5,132 nt of DNA from an uncultured Granulicatella sp. (GTDB taxonomy: Bacteria; Bacillota; Bacilli; Lactobacillales; Aerococcaceae). Below, piece after piece: positions 1 to 4,757 of the stretch (positions are counted from its first letter, which is position 1; each line of letters begins with the position of its first letter). A program made the position numbers and the translations under genes. The stretch spans positions 1 through 5,132 of the forward strand of contig CAKPVL010000055.1 in the NCBI GenBank assembly GCA_934193545.1, in the 5' to 3' direction. A model generated the notes under the pieces. The model saw nothing but the letters and a program-made list of their open reading frames with translations. It was not told the origin of the DNA and did not search any database.

Positions 1-19
1 GTTTTTCTTGTTGTTGCAT
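1..19 (-). CDS. Start of the gene after xpt, partial; probable purine (xanthine) permease
   Basis: Only the first six codons are visible (MQQQEK). The ATG shares bases with the xpt stop codon in a TAATG arrangement, so the two genes are translationally coupled. An AAGGAGG ribosome binding site lies inside the end of xpt (30-36), 10 nt before the ATG. In Bacillus subtilis and many relatives the gene overlapping the end of xpt is pbuX, a xanthine:cation symporter of the nucleobase:cation symporter-2 family. That knowledge is the only basis for the proposed function, because six residues cannot identify a family. The existence of a gene here is well supported; its product is inferred from context. 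Confidence 0.55.
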
Positions 20-600
20 TATAAGTCTGCCTCCTTAAATACGACTTGTCCATTTTCAAAACGTTCTAAGCGTGCTAATGAAAAGACTGGAAGACCTGCT
101 TCTTCTAAGAGGCCACGTCCATCTTGGAATGATTTTTCAATCACGATTCCGATGGCTTCCACTTTCGCGCCAGCTTGTTCGACAATCTCCACGAGTCCTT
201 TTGCGGCTTGTCCATTCGCTAGGAAATCGTCGACGATGAGGACTTTATCCTGTTGGGAAAGATACTTACTTGCGATAGAGACAGTATTTGAGACTTGTTT
301 TGTAAATGAGTAAACTTCGGCAGTAAGGATGCCTTCGTTCATCGTGATGTTCTTTGATTTCTTCGCAAAAATCATCGGAACTCCAAGTGCGTCCGCTGTA
401 TAAAGCGCTGGAGCAATTCCAGATGCTTCAATCGTTACAACCTTCGTAATACCAGCGGCCTTAAACTTGTCCGCAAAGACTTTTCCAATCTCTTTCATCA
501 AGTTCAAATCCACTTGGTGAGTGAGAAAAGAATCCACTTTAAGGATGTTTTCGCCTAAAACATAGCCATCTTTTAGAATACGTTCTTCTAATGTTTTCAT
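19..600 (-). CDS. xpt: Xanthine phosphoribosyltransferase
   Basis: This cytosolic purine-salvage enzyme joins xanthine to PRPP, giving XMP and pyrophosphate, which then feeds GMP synthesis. The product is 193 residues, close to the usual family length. The type I phosphoribosyltransferase PRPP-binding loop is clear at residues 120-133 ([14 protein letters not shown]), with its paired acidic residues D124-D125. The N-terminal MKTLEERI...DG start and the IEASGIAPA segment near residue 58 are also typical of XPRT rather than adenine or hypoxanthine PRTases. The ATG at 600 was chosen because GAAGGAGG lies just upstream (605-612). An in-frame ATG at 654 has no ribosome binding site and would add 18 residues foreign to the family. 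The stop overlaps the start of the next gene, forming a salvage operon. A two-box PurR-like site lies about 150-190 nt upstream, and no guanine riboswitch is visible. Confidence 0.96.
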   Translation of the reverse strand: MKTLEERILKDGYVLGENILKVDSFLTHQVDLNLMKEIGKVFADKFKAAGITKVVTIEASGIAPALYTADALGVPMIFAKKSKNITMNEGILTAEVYSFTKQVSNTVSIASKYLSQQDKVLIVDDFLANGQAAKGLVEIVEQAGAKVEAIGIVIEKSFQDGRGLLEEAGLPVFSLARLERFENGQVVFKEADL

Positions 601-693
601 AAGTCCTCCTTCAAAATAATCGACAGAAATAAATGCAACTCCAACCCGGTCCAAAAACCGTACATTCTTAAACCGTTTGTTAGGATAGTTATG

Positions 694-722
694 ATTTTAC
701 TGTTTTTATTTTGAAAAAGCAA
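694..722 (-). promoter_or_regulatory. Candidate promoter for xpt
   Basis: Reading the minus strand, TTGCTT (717-722) is followed after 17 nt by TAAAAT (694-699). The -10 matches the sigma-A consensus at five of six positions and the -35 at three of six. Transcription would start near 687, giving a leader of about 87 nt. A weaker alternative, TTGTGC followed by TATACA, sits further upstream and overlaps the putative PurR boxes. The choice between them cannot be made from sequence alone. Confidence 0.4.
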
Positions 723-747
723 CTGTTTAATGTGCTGTCTTGTATAT

Positions 748-791
748 TTTTACGAACGATATGCACAACTTATATCGTAACGTTCATTTTT
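748..791. promoter_or_regulatory. Putative PurR operator (two inverted PurBoxes) upstream of xpt
   Basis: Two PurBox-like sequences face each other. TTTTACGAACGAT (748-760) reads on the plus strand, and AAAAATGAACGTT reads on the minus strand (779-791). Each matches about 10 of 13 positions of the Gram-positive PurBox with its central CGAAC core, although the second has TGAAC. The cores are 24 nt apart in inverted orientation, which agrees with the paired-box layout known for PurR sites in Bacillus. A perfect 7-bp inverted repeat (acgatat/atatcgt) lies between the cores at 756-778. PurR controls purine synthesis and salvage genes in response to PRPP, so the position upstream of xpt fits. The site call is an inference. 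Confidence 0.5.
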
Positions 792-802
792 AGAGATAAG
801 AG

Positions 803-833
803 CACAAAAAAACGAGCAGGAAAACCTGCTCGT
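803..833 (-). terminator. Rho-independent terminator after the adhesin gene
   Basis: A perfect 9-bp stem (812-820 paired with 825-833, acgagcagg/cctgctcgt) closes a 4-nt loop. On the minus strand it is followed by a run of seven T residues. It lies 20 bp past the adhesin stop codon and separates that gene from the xpt operon. Confidence 0.93.
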
Positions 834-852
834 CTAAAATTTACGTTTTAAA

Positions 853-2688
853 TTATTTTTCTTCAGCTTTTTTATTTGTTACAAATACAATTGCACCAAT
901 TGTAGCGAAGATTGCTGATAATACCCAGTAAGCATCACGAATTGAACCAGTGTTTGGTAATTCAGGGCTTGGTGTAGTTGTTGTTGTTCCAGGAGTTGGA
1001 GCAACCACTGTCGTTGTATTACCTGTTGTTGAACCTTCTGTTGTTGGAGCATCCGTTGTTGTTGTTGTAGTTGTTCCAGGAGTTGGAGCAACCGTTGTTG
1101 TTGTTGTTGTTGTTGTAGTTGTTGGAGCATCCGTTGTTGTTGTAGTTGTTGTAGTTGTTGGAGCATCCGTTGTTGTTGTTGTTGTTGGAGCATCCGTTGT
1201 TGTTGTTGGAGCTTCCGTTGTTGTTGTTGGAGCTTCCGTTGTTGTTGTTGGAGCTTCCGTTGTTGTTGTTGGAGTTTCTGTTGTCGTTGTAGCTGCTGTT
1301 GTTGTAGCAGTAGTAGATTCAGTTGTTGTTGTAGATTCAGTCGTTGTTGTAGTTGGTTTATTTGAAGTATTCACAACTTTGATCACGTTTGAATCATCAA
1401 TTTTCTCAACTTTTGAAGTATATCCATCAGGAGTGTTCACTTCTTCTACTGAGTACTCAATTTTCTTACCGTCTTTAATACCAGGTAATTTAGTGAAATC
1501 AGCTTTCCAACCAGACTCTTTTGTTAGAGTTTTCGTCATACCGTCTAATTTTTTACCATCAGCTACTAATTGAACTGTGATCTCTTTACGGTCTGCTTCG
1601 CTATCTCCAACCCATTCTTTTTGAACTGTAACAGTTGTGTCACCAGTCACCCAGAATTTCAATTCTGTGTTATTCCAGAACGCTGGATCTTCTTGTGGAG
1701 TTGTAATTTCGTCAGATTTCAATGTAGCGTTGTTGTCTACGCGAATTGTAGTCTTAGGAATTAATGTTTGGTATTCAACGATTACTTCTTCGTCTGATGC
1801 TGTTTTGAAAACATCACTTACGTCTGATAAATTCACAGTAAATCCATTACCGTCTGCATCGAACTTAACATGTTTCCAGAAATCCCAACCTGAAGCAACT
1901 ACTTGTCCACCTTTTCTTAATGTGAATGATGGTTTTAAGTAAGTTCCCACGAAGAATTCACTTGCCGCATGGTTCGCAGCTGGAGCAAAAGTGATTTTAG
2001 AGTAATCTACCGCTGGAGCTTGAATACGGTCTGTTACTACTGGGTTTGTTAAAGCTTGTTTTTTGCCATCTCCGTTAATACGGATGAACCATTTAGTTAA
2101 GTAGTAGTCATCTCCAACATTCATCCATGCATAGTTTTCAGATGCATCTAATTTGAATTGTTTAGCTACATAGTCACCAGTAAGGTTGTATTTATTAATC
2201 ACAGTTTCAAATACGCCAGGTCCATCAGGACGTGTAATCACGACTGATTCAGAACCTACTTTTGAAGTAGCTGTTTTGTTTCCAGGGTTTCCTGGTGTGT
2301 TATCCCATTCTGCTTTGTATGAGAATCCACCTTTTACGTTTTGGTTCATTGATTCGATTGCTTTTTTGAAAGTAAAAGTAATCTTTTTGCCTGTCATCGA
2401 AACAGTCGCTACTTCAGCACCATTGGCTTGTAGTGATTGTGTTGCGATTTCAGTGATATTAACACCTTCTGGAGCATCGATTGTGAAAGTATCTCCCTCT
2501 TTAACAGATTTACCTGTTAAATCCCAGTCGAAAGAAAATGTTACCTTTTGACCAGCTGCTGTTGCTTTTAAGTTTGAAACAGTTGGTGTTACTGTTGCTG
2601 CGTTAACAGGTCGCATTAAAGTAAGTCCTAAAATAGCCCATGCAATCATCGCAACGAATGCCACTGTCTTCTTAAAACTAGATTTCAT
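853..2688 (-). CDS. LPXTG-anchored surface adhesin with collagen-binding-like head, CnaB domain and Thr-rich stalk
   Basis: This is a 611-residue secreted, cell-wall-anchored protein. Residues 1-30 form a signal peptide with basic start, hydrophobic core and likely cleavage after VNA. Residues 31 to about 345 resemble the Ig-like adhesin heads of Gram-positive MSCRAMMs. They contain a GDTFTIDAPEG segment (65-75) and a TKWFIRINGDG segment (198-208) like the collagen-binding family (PF05737). Residues 352-440 are a CnaB-type stalk domain, with K357, E416 and N440 in the positions expected for a self-formed isopeptide bond. Residues 445-576 are a Thr/Pro-rich stalk of about 60% threonine. LPNTG (577-581), a hydrophobic helix and a KK-containing tail form the sortase signal. 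The ATG at 2688 has GGAGG 6 nt upstream. A start at 2727 would put 13 charged residues before the signal peptide. The gene overlaps gtrA by 11 nt. The ligand cannot be told from sequence. Confidence 0.92.
   Translation of the reverse strand: MKSSFKKTVAFVAMIAWAILGLTLMRPVNAATVTPTVSNLKATAAGQKVTFSFDWDLTGKSVKEGDTFTIDAPEGVNITEIATQSLQANGAEVATVSMTGKKITFTFKKAIESMNQNVKGGFSYKAEWDNTPGNPGNKTATSKVGSESVVITRPDGPGVFETVINKYNLTGDYVAKQFKLDASENYAWMNVGDDYYLTKWFIRINGDGKKQALTNPVVTDRIQAPAVDYSKITFAPAANHAASEFFVGTYLKPSFTLRKGGQVVASGWDFWKHVKFDADGNGFTVNLSDVSDVFKTASDEEVIVEYQTLIPKTTIRVDNNATLKSDEITTPQEDPAFWNNTELKFWVTGDTTVTVQKEWVGDSEADRKEITVQLVADGKKLDGMTKTLTKESGWKADFTKLPGIKDGKKIEYSVEEVNTPDGYTSKVEKIDDSNVIKVVNTSNKPTTTTTESTTTTESTTATTTAATTTTETPTTTTEAPTTTTEAPTTTTEAPTTTTDAPTTTTTTDAPTTTTTTTTTDAPTTTTTTTTTTVAPTPGTTTTTTTDAPTTEGSTTGNTTTVVAPTPGTTTTTPSPELPNTGSIRDAYWVLSAIFATIGAIVFVTNKKAEEK
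961..1356 (-). repeat. Thr-rich stalk-coding low-complexity repeat
   Basis: This stretch encodes residues 445-576 of the adhesin and is built from ACA/ACT/ACG threonine codons, so the plus strand reads as long runs of GTT. Units of the form (E/D)APTTTT repeat. Three perfect 21-bp copies are marked by ggagcttcc at 1208, 1229 and 1250. Later units keep the DAP spacer but have longer threonine runs. A second motif, VAPTPG plus a Thr run, occurs at residues 533-545 and again at 562-572. Such tracts change length by slippage and recombination. Their products form extended wall-spanning stalks and are common O-glycosylation targets in other systems. Confidence 0.9.
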
Positions 2689-3139
2689 TTTTTTCCTCCA
2701 TTCCTTTTCTTGGCTCTGTGGCCTCATCTTGTTTGAACGCCCAAAAACGTTGTCCCACGTAATTTAATAGTACGTACAAGCCCATTCCAATCACGAGTGC
2801 GATATTTCCTTGTATTTTTTCTCCTGCTCCTTGGAAAAGATACAAGGCTATAGGTTTCGCAACCCCATATGCTAATAAATAACATACGGTCAAGTTAATC
2901 GCGAATCGGATAATGGCTTTTGAACTAGTTTCCTTCACCTCGAATGTGTACTTTTTGTTAAGGAAATAACTAAGGATTCCTCCACATAAGTAGTTCATCG
3001 CTGAAGAGACCCAATAATCCATCTGCAGCATATTAAAGCAGAAAAACATAATAGCCGTTCCGAACAATGTATTTATAATTCCAACGACGATAAATTTTAA
3101 GAACGTCTTATCAAATATTTTGAGTAGTTTATTTTTCAA
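2678..3139 (-). CDS. GtrA-family membrane protein (putative polyprenyl-phosphate sugar flippase)
   Basis: This 153-residue protein has four predicted transmembrane helices at roughly residues 15-38, 42-60, 76-101 and 109-130. GtrA-family hallmarks are visible: FIVVGIINTLFG near the start of helix 1, NKKYTF (61-66) after helix 2, and NYVGQRFWAF (126-135) at the end of helix 4. GtrA proteins are thought to move undecaprenyl-phosphate-linked sugars across the membrane for glycosylation of surface polymers. I chose the TTG at 3139 because GGAGG lies 7 nt upstream. The longer reading from a GTG at 3181 would start before the likely transcription start and add 14 non-conserved residues. The last codons contain the ribosome binding site of the adhesin gene, whose ATG overlaps this gene by 11 nt. 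No glycosyltransferase is in the window, so the sugar and the target are unknown. Confidence 0.87.
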   Translation of the reverse strand: MKNKLLKIFDKTFLKFIVVGIINTLFGTAIMFFCFNMLQMDYWVSSAMNYLCGGILSYFLNKKYTFEVKETSSKAIIRFAINLTVCYLLAYGVAKPIALYLFQGAGEKIQGNIALVIGMGLYVLLNYVGQRFWAFKQDEATEPRKGMEEKNEI

Positions 3140-3172
3140 ATTGTTTCCTCCAAATTTACCCTCATTGGGTAT

Positions 3173-3178
3173 ATTATA
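3173..3178 (-). promoter_or_regulatory. Candidate -10 element for the gtrA-adhesin unit
   Basis: A perfect TATAAT lies on the minus strand 34 nt before the TTG start of gtrA and just after the rpoE terminator. This is the right place for the promoter of the two-gene unit. No good -35 is present: at 17-nt spacing the hexamer is GTGCTT, and TTGTGC sits at 19 nt. The promoter may therefore be weak or activator-dependent, and the 19-nt alternative would lie inside the terminator stem. Confidence 0.5.
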
Positions 3179-3191
3179 CACCTGTTTTCAC

Positions 3192-3233
3192 AAAAAAGCA
3201 CAACTTACGAATAAAAAATTTCATAAGTTGTGC
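3192..3233 (-). terminator. Rho-independent terminator after rpoE
   Basis: A perfect 10-bp inverted repeat (gcacaactta at 3198-3207, taagttgtgc at 3224-3233) encloses a 16-nt AT-rich loop. On the minus strand it is followed by six T residues (3192-3197). It ends the rpoE transcript 27 bp past its stop. The plus-strand side is followed by a weaker T-rich stretch, so some two-way activity is possible. Confidence 0.85.
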
Positions 3234-3260
3234 CATTATTTTTCTAACTATTTCCAAAGA

Positions 3261-3878
3261 TTACTCTTCTTCGTCTTCTTCGTCGAAATCTTTGTCTAAA
3301 TCTTCGTCGTCGATGATAATTAAGTCTTCTTCGACACTTGCTTCGTCTACTAAGTCTTCATCAGCACCTAGTTCGTTCAAGTCAGAACGGTAAGCATCAA
3401 TTTCATCTTCTTCATCTACATCGTCTTCAAGATCCACATCAATATCGTCGTCTAAGTCATCGCTATCAAGATCTTCGTCATCAAGAAGTTCTTCATCTTC
3501 TGGATCATCATCGTTGTAATCGATAAGGTCATCGCTACCGAATGCGTTAACTTTCTTACGTTTCTTACGAGGTTTTTTCACTTCTTCGTCTTCCATAGAT
3601 GTCGCAATTTCTTCATCGATAGAATCGATTGGATACCAAGCACGTAATCCCCAACGGTTATCTCCAAGTGAGATAAAGCTTCCGTCGATGTTTAAGTCTG
3701 TATAGAAGCGAGCCATACGTGATTCTAACGCTTCGTCGCTTAATTCCATGTATTCTTGAATTTCTACTAATAATTGGTTGAAATCTAAAACTTCATTCTT
3801 AGCTTCTAAAATAGCATGCGCTACTTCGACCATTGATAATTCGTTTTTATTAATGCCATCGAGTTTCTTTAATTCCAA
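3261..3878 (-). CDS. rpoE: DNA-directed RNA polymerase delta subunit
   Basis: Delta is a Gram-positive RNA polymerase accessory subunit that promotes enzyme recycling and tunes sensitivity to initiating NTP levels. The 205-residue product has the expected two-part build. The N-terminal folded HARE-HTH domain covers about residues 1-85 and includes the conserved segment ISLGDNRWGLRAWYP (69-83). A basic patch KKPRKKRKK (101-109) matches the lysine tract described in B. subtilis delta. It is followed by a disordered, strongly acidic tail from about 115 to the end, dominated by Asp and Glu. The start codon is TTG at 3878. An in-frame TAA lies two codons upstream, so no earlier start is possible, and GGAAAGGAAG provides a ribosome binding site about 8 nt away. 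The gene has its own promoter and terminator and is probably monocistronic. Confidence 0.96.
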   Translation of the reverse strand: MELKKLDGINKNELSMVEVAHAILEAKNEVLDFNQLLVEIQEYMELSDEALESRMARFYTDLNIDGSFISLGDNRWGLRAWYPIDSIDEEIATSMEDEEVKKPRKKRKKVNAFGSDDLIDYNDDDPEDEELLDDEDLDSDDLDDDIDVDLEDDVDEEDEIDAYRSDLNELGADEDLVDEASVEEDLIIIDDEDLDKDFDEEDEEE

Positions 3879-3910
3879 TGGTTACACTTCCTTTCCGGTT
3901 CATCTTAAAC

Positions 3911-3919
3911 AGTATAGCA
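3911..3919 (-). promoter_or_regulatory. Extended -10 promoter of rpoE
   Basis: TGCTATACT on the minus strand is an extended -10 (TGn plus a five-of-six match to TATAAT). It is placed to start transcription near 3904, about 26 nt before the rpoE TTG. There is no recognisable -35 at 17 nt spacing, which is tolerated by extended -10 promoters. The -10 overlaps one arm of an inverted repeat (3915-3940). Confidence 0.6.
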
Positions 3920-3940
3920 CAGATTCTTCATATTGTGCTA
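3915..3940. repeat. Inverted repeat overlapping the rpoE promoter
   Basis: Perfect 7-bp arms tagcaca (3915-3921) and tgtgcta (3934-3940) are separated by 12 nt. One arm covers part of the -10. The repeat is 15 nt past the stop of the DUF1934 gene, but no T-run follows on the minus strand, so it is a poor terminator. It may be an operator, a weak 3' hairpin for the upstream transcript, or chance. Confidence 0.45.
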
Positions 3941-3955
3941 CTTTAGAGAGATTTT

Positions 3956-4375
3956 TTATGCATTTTCCCCTGTTTGTAAATGGAACGTCACAAGCGAGCT
4001 TGTAATCAGCTGTCTTTGTTGGAATAACTGATATTCTAAAACTACTAGCACCGTCTCTTCTGCTTCTTCCACATGCAGTTGTTTTGTCTGAATATCAAAA
4101 TGCATTTGACGACCAGCACCTAATTCATAGATTCCTTTCGTCGCCTTTGTTTTATTAAACTCCATCTTACTACGCGCATCGCCTTGACGATGAAGTGTCA
4201 CATGTGGCACTTCGCCTGTTGTATCGACTTCTACTTTCACACGCGTATTCGTTTCATCCTCTACATAACTAAGCACAAAACCAGAGTCCTTGCGAAGACG
4301 CGTCGCATCCGCTAGCATACGCTGCTTCATCGTTTCCCCGCCTTGACTTAATACCGTTTCAATCGTTAACTTCAC
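3956..4375 (-). CDS. DUF1934 family (YwiB-like) protein
   Basis: This 139-residue soluble protein has no signal peptide or membrane segment. The alternating beta-strand pattern, the N-terminal KLTIETVLSQGGE strand, the central segment around KMEFNKTKATKGIYELGAG (about 70-88) and the C-terminal strand VLVVLEYQLFQQRQLITSS resemble the DUF1934/YwiB family. That family is predicted to adopt a calycin-like beta-barrel and has no established function. The GTG start at 4375 has GAGGGGG about 8 nt upstream. The overlapping ATG one base away runs straight into TGA. An internal ATG at residue 16 also follows a G-rich stretch but would remove the first conserved strand. The gene lies between the palindromic intergenic region and the rpoE promoter. 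No clear promoter of its own was seen. Confidence 0.75.
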   Translation of the reverse strand: MKLTIETVLSQGGETMKQRMLADATRLRKDSGFVLSYVEDETNTRVKVEVDTTGEVPHVTLHRQGDARSKMEFNKTKATKGIYELGAGRQMHFDIQTKQLHVEEAEETVLVVLEYQLFQQRQLITSSLVTFHLQTGENA

Positions 4376-4568
4376 ATTCCATCCCCCTCTCGTCCTGTAT
4401 CTTCTTTCTCTTTCTCCACCCTTTCGGATTTTTATCGGGCAAGCAAACTCTACGCTCTAACCCACTATCCAAAAAGGTTTCTAAATTCATAAAACTTTTG
4501 ATTGCGGAGAATCCTGCGCGACTTTTTGGGAGGGAGAACCTTTCGGATGTTATAAAAACAGTTATGGG

Positions 4569-4589
4569 AATTCGTATTAAATGCGAATT
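4569..4589. repeat. Small hairpin inside the palindromic element
   Basis: Perfect 6-bp arms aattcg (4569-4574) and cgaatt (4584-4589) enclose a 9-nt loop. It abuts the strong hairpin that starts at 4590, so the two would stack side by side at the centre of the palindrome. Confidence 0.5.
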
Positions 4590-4623
4590 AGAGGGCGTAA
4601 GGAAATTTTTCCCTACGCCCTCT
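4590..4623. repeat. Strong GC-rich hairpin at the centre of the palindromic element
   Basis: agagggcgta (4590-4599) pairs perfectly with tacgccctct (4614-4623). After one A-C mismatch, ggaaa pairs with tttcc, giving about 15 pairs with a minimal loop. Neither strand has a proper T-run after the stem: the plus strand continues tttgagg and the minus strand taattcg. It is therefore not a standard terminator, although it could slow polymerase or protect an RNA end. Confidence 0.8.
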
Positions 4624-4638
4624 TTGAGGCTTTAAAGG

Positions 4639-4669
4639 TGAGAGACCATAGGCTCGAACCGGTACCTCA
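4639..4669. repeat. Hairpin resembling a T-arm inside the palindromic element
   Basis: tgag (4639-4642) pairs with ctca (4666-4669) and acc (4645-4647) with ggt (4661-4663), around a 2x2 internal loop and a 13-nt terminal loop. On the minus strand the loop contains GGTTCGAGCC, which resembles a tRNA T-arm. It shares two bases with the right arm of the long stem (4668-4699), so the two pairings compete only at their edge. Confidence 0.4.
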
Positions 4670-4757
4670 TAACAGTTTTTATAACAGCAATCCGAAAGGA
4701 TTCGAACCCCAAAAAGAAGCCGAAAAAATTCGTAGCCATCAAACATAATTTATTGTA

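Larger units (their letters stand above)
4497..4743. repeat. Large imperfect palindromic element (MITE-like or structured RNA)
   Basis: The core arms are 4539-4566 and 4668-4699. cctttcggat pairs with atccgaaagg, gttataaaaac with gtttttataac and gttatg with cataac, giving 27 pairs with one mismatch and one 4-nt bulge (4686-4689). Complementarity resumes further out: 4522-4530 (ctttttggg) pairs with 4708-4716, and 4497-4502 (tttgat) with 4738-4743. The whole thus folds into a long rod closing on a multi-branched centre. No transposase is encoded. A miniature transposable element with long terminal inverted repeats and a structured non-coding RNA both fit. A target-site duplication could not be defined. 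Confidence 0.72.
4376..4757. other. Gene-free 382-bp region between gatB and the DUF1934 gene, rich in hairpins
   Basis: No ORF of credible length with a ribosome binding site lies here. The region is filled by a large imperfect palindrome (about 4497-4743), a strong internal hairpin (4590-4623), two smaller hairpins (4569-4589 and 4639-4669), and three copies of the 10-mer ATCCGAAAGG. A pyrimidine-rich plus-strand stretch follows the DUF1934 start (about 4377-4420), which is purine-rich in the mRNA sense. No clean gatB terminator with a T-run and no convincing promoter for the DUF1934 gene were found. Confidence 0.7.

Noticed and set aside
601..654. Upstream in-frame ATG extending xpt by 18 residues
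   Set aside because: It has no ribosome binding site, the extra residues do not look like the family, and a strong GGAGG precedes the ATG at 600.
601..690. Guanine riboswitch in the xpt leader
   Set aside because: The conserved purine-aptamer core sequences and the flanking P1 stem are not visible, and no terminator hairpin with a T-run precedes the gene.
879..1193. Minus-strand frame coding a Gln/Leu-rich protein
   Set aside because: It is a frame-shifted reading of the ACA repeats (CAA runs read as glutamine) inside the adhesin gene. Low-complexity triplet repeats keep all frames open.
1195..1278. Regular 21-bp repeats considered as a CRISPR array
   Set aside because: The units are contiguous coding repeats in frame with the adhesin. 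There are no unique spacers and no cas genes.
950..1573. Open plus-strand frame coding a Val-rich protein across the stalk region
   Set aside because: It is the antisense reading of the threonine repeats (GTT runs read as valine). It has no ribosome binding site and lies opposite a gene with clear domains, signal peptide and sorting signal.
3140..3181. GTG at 3181 as the gtrA start
   Set aside because: It overlaps the TATAAT -10 region, so it would lie upstream of the probable transcript start. The TTG at 3139 has a well-spaced GGAGG.
4563..4634. Short plus-strand ORF of about 23 codons starting ATGGGAATTCG in the palindromic region
   Set aside because: It has no ribosome binding site, runs through the strong hairpin, and is opposite to the orientation of all neighbouring genes.
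4640..4757. A tRNA or tmRNA gene on the minus strand downstream of gatB
   Set aside because: Only T-loop-like sequences are present. There is no matching acceptor stem, anticodon arm or D-arm, and the putative T-stems pair poorly.
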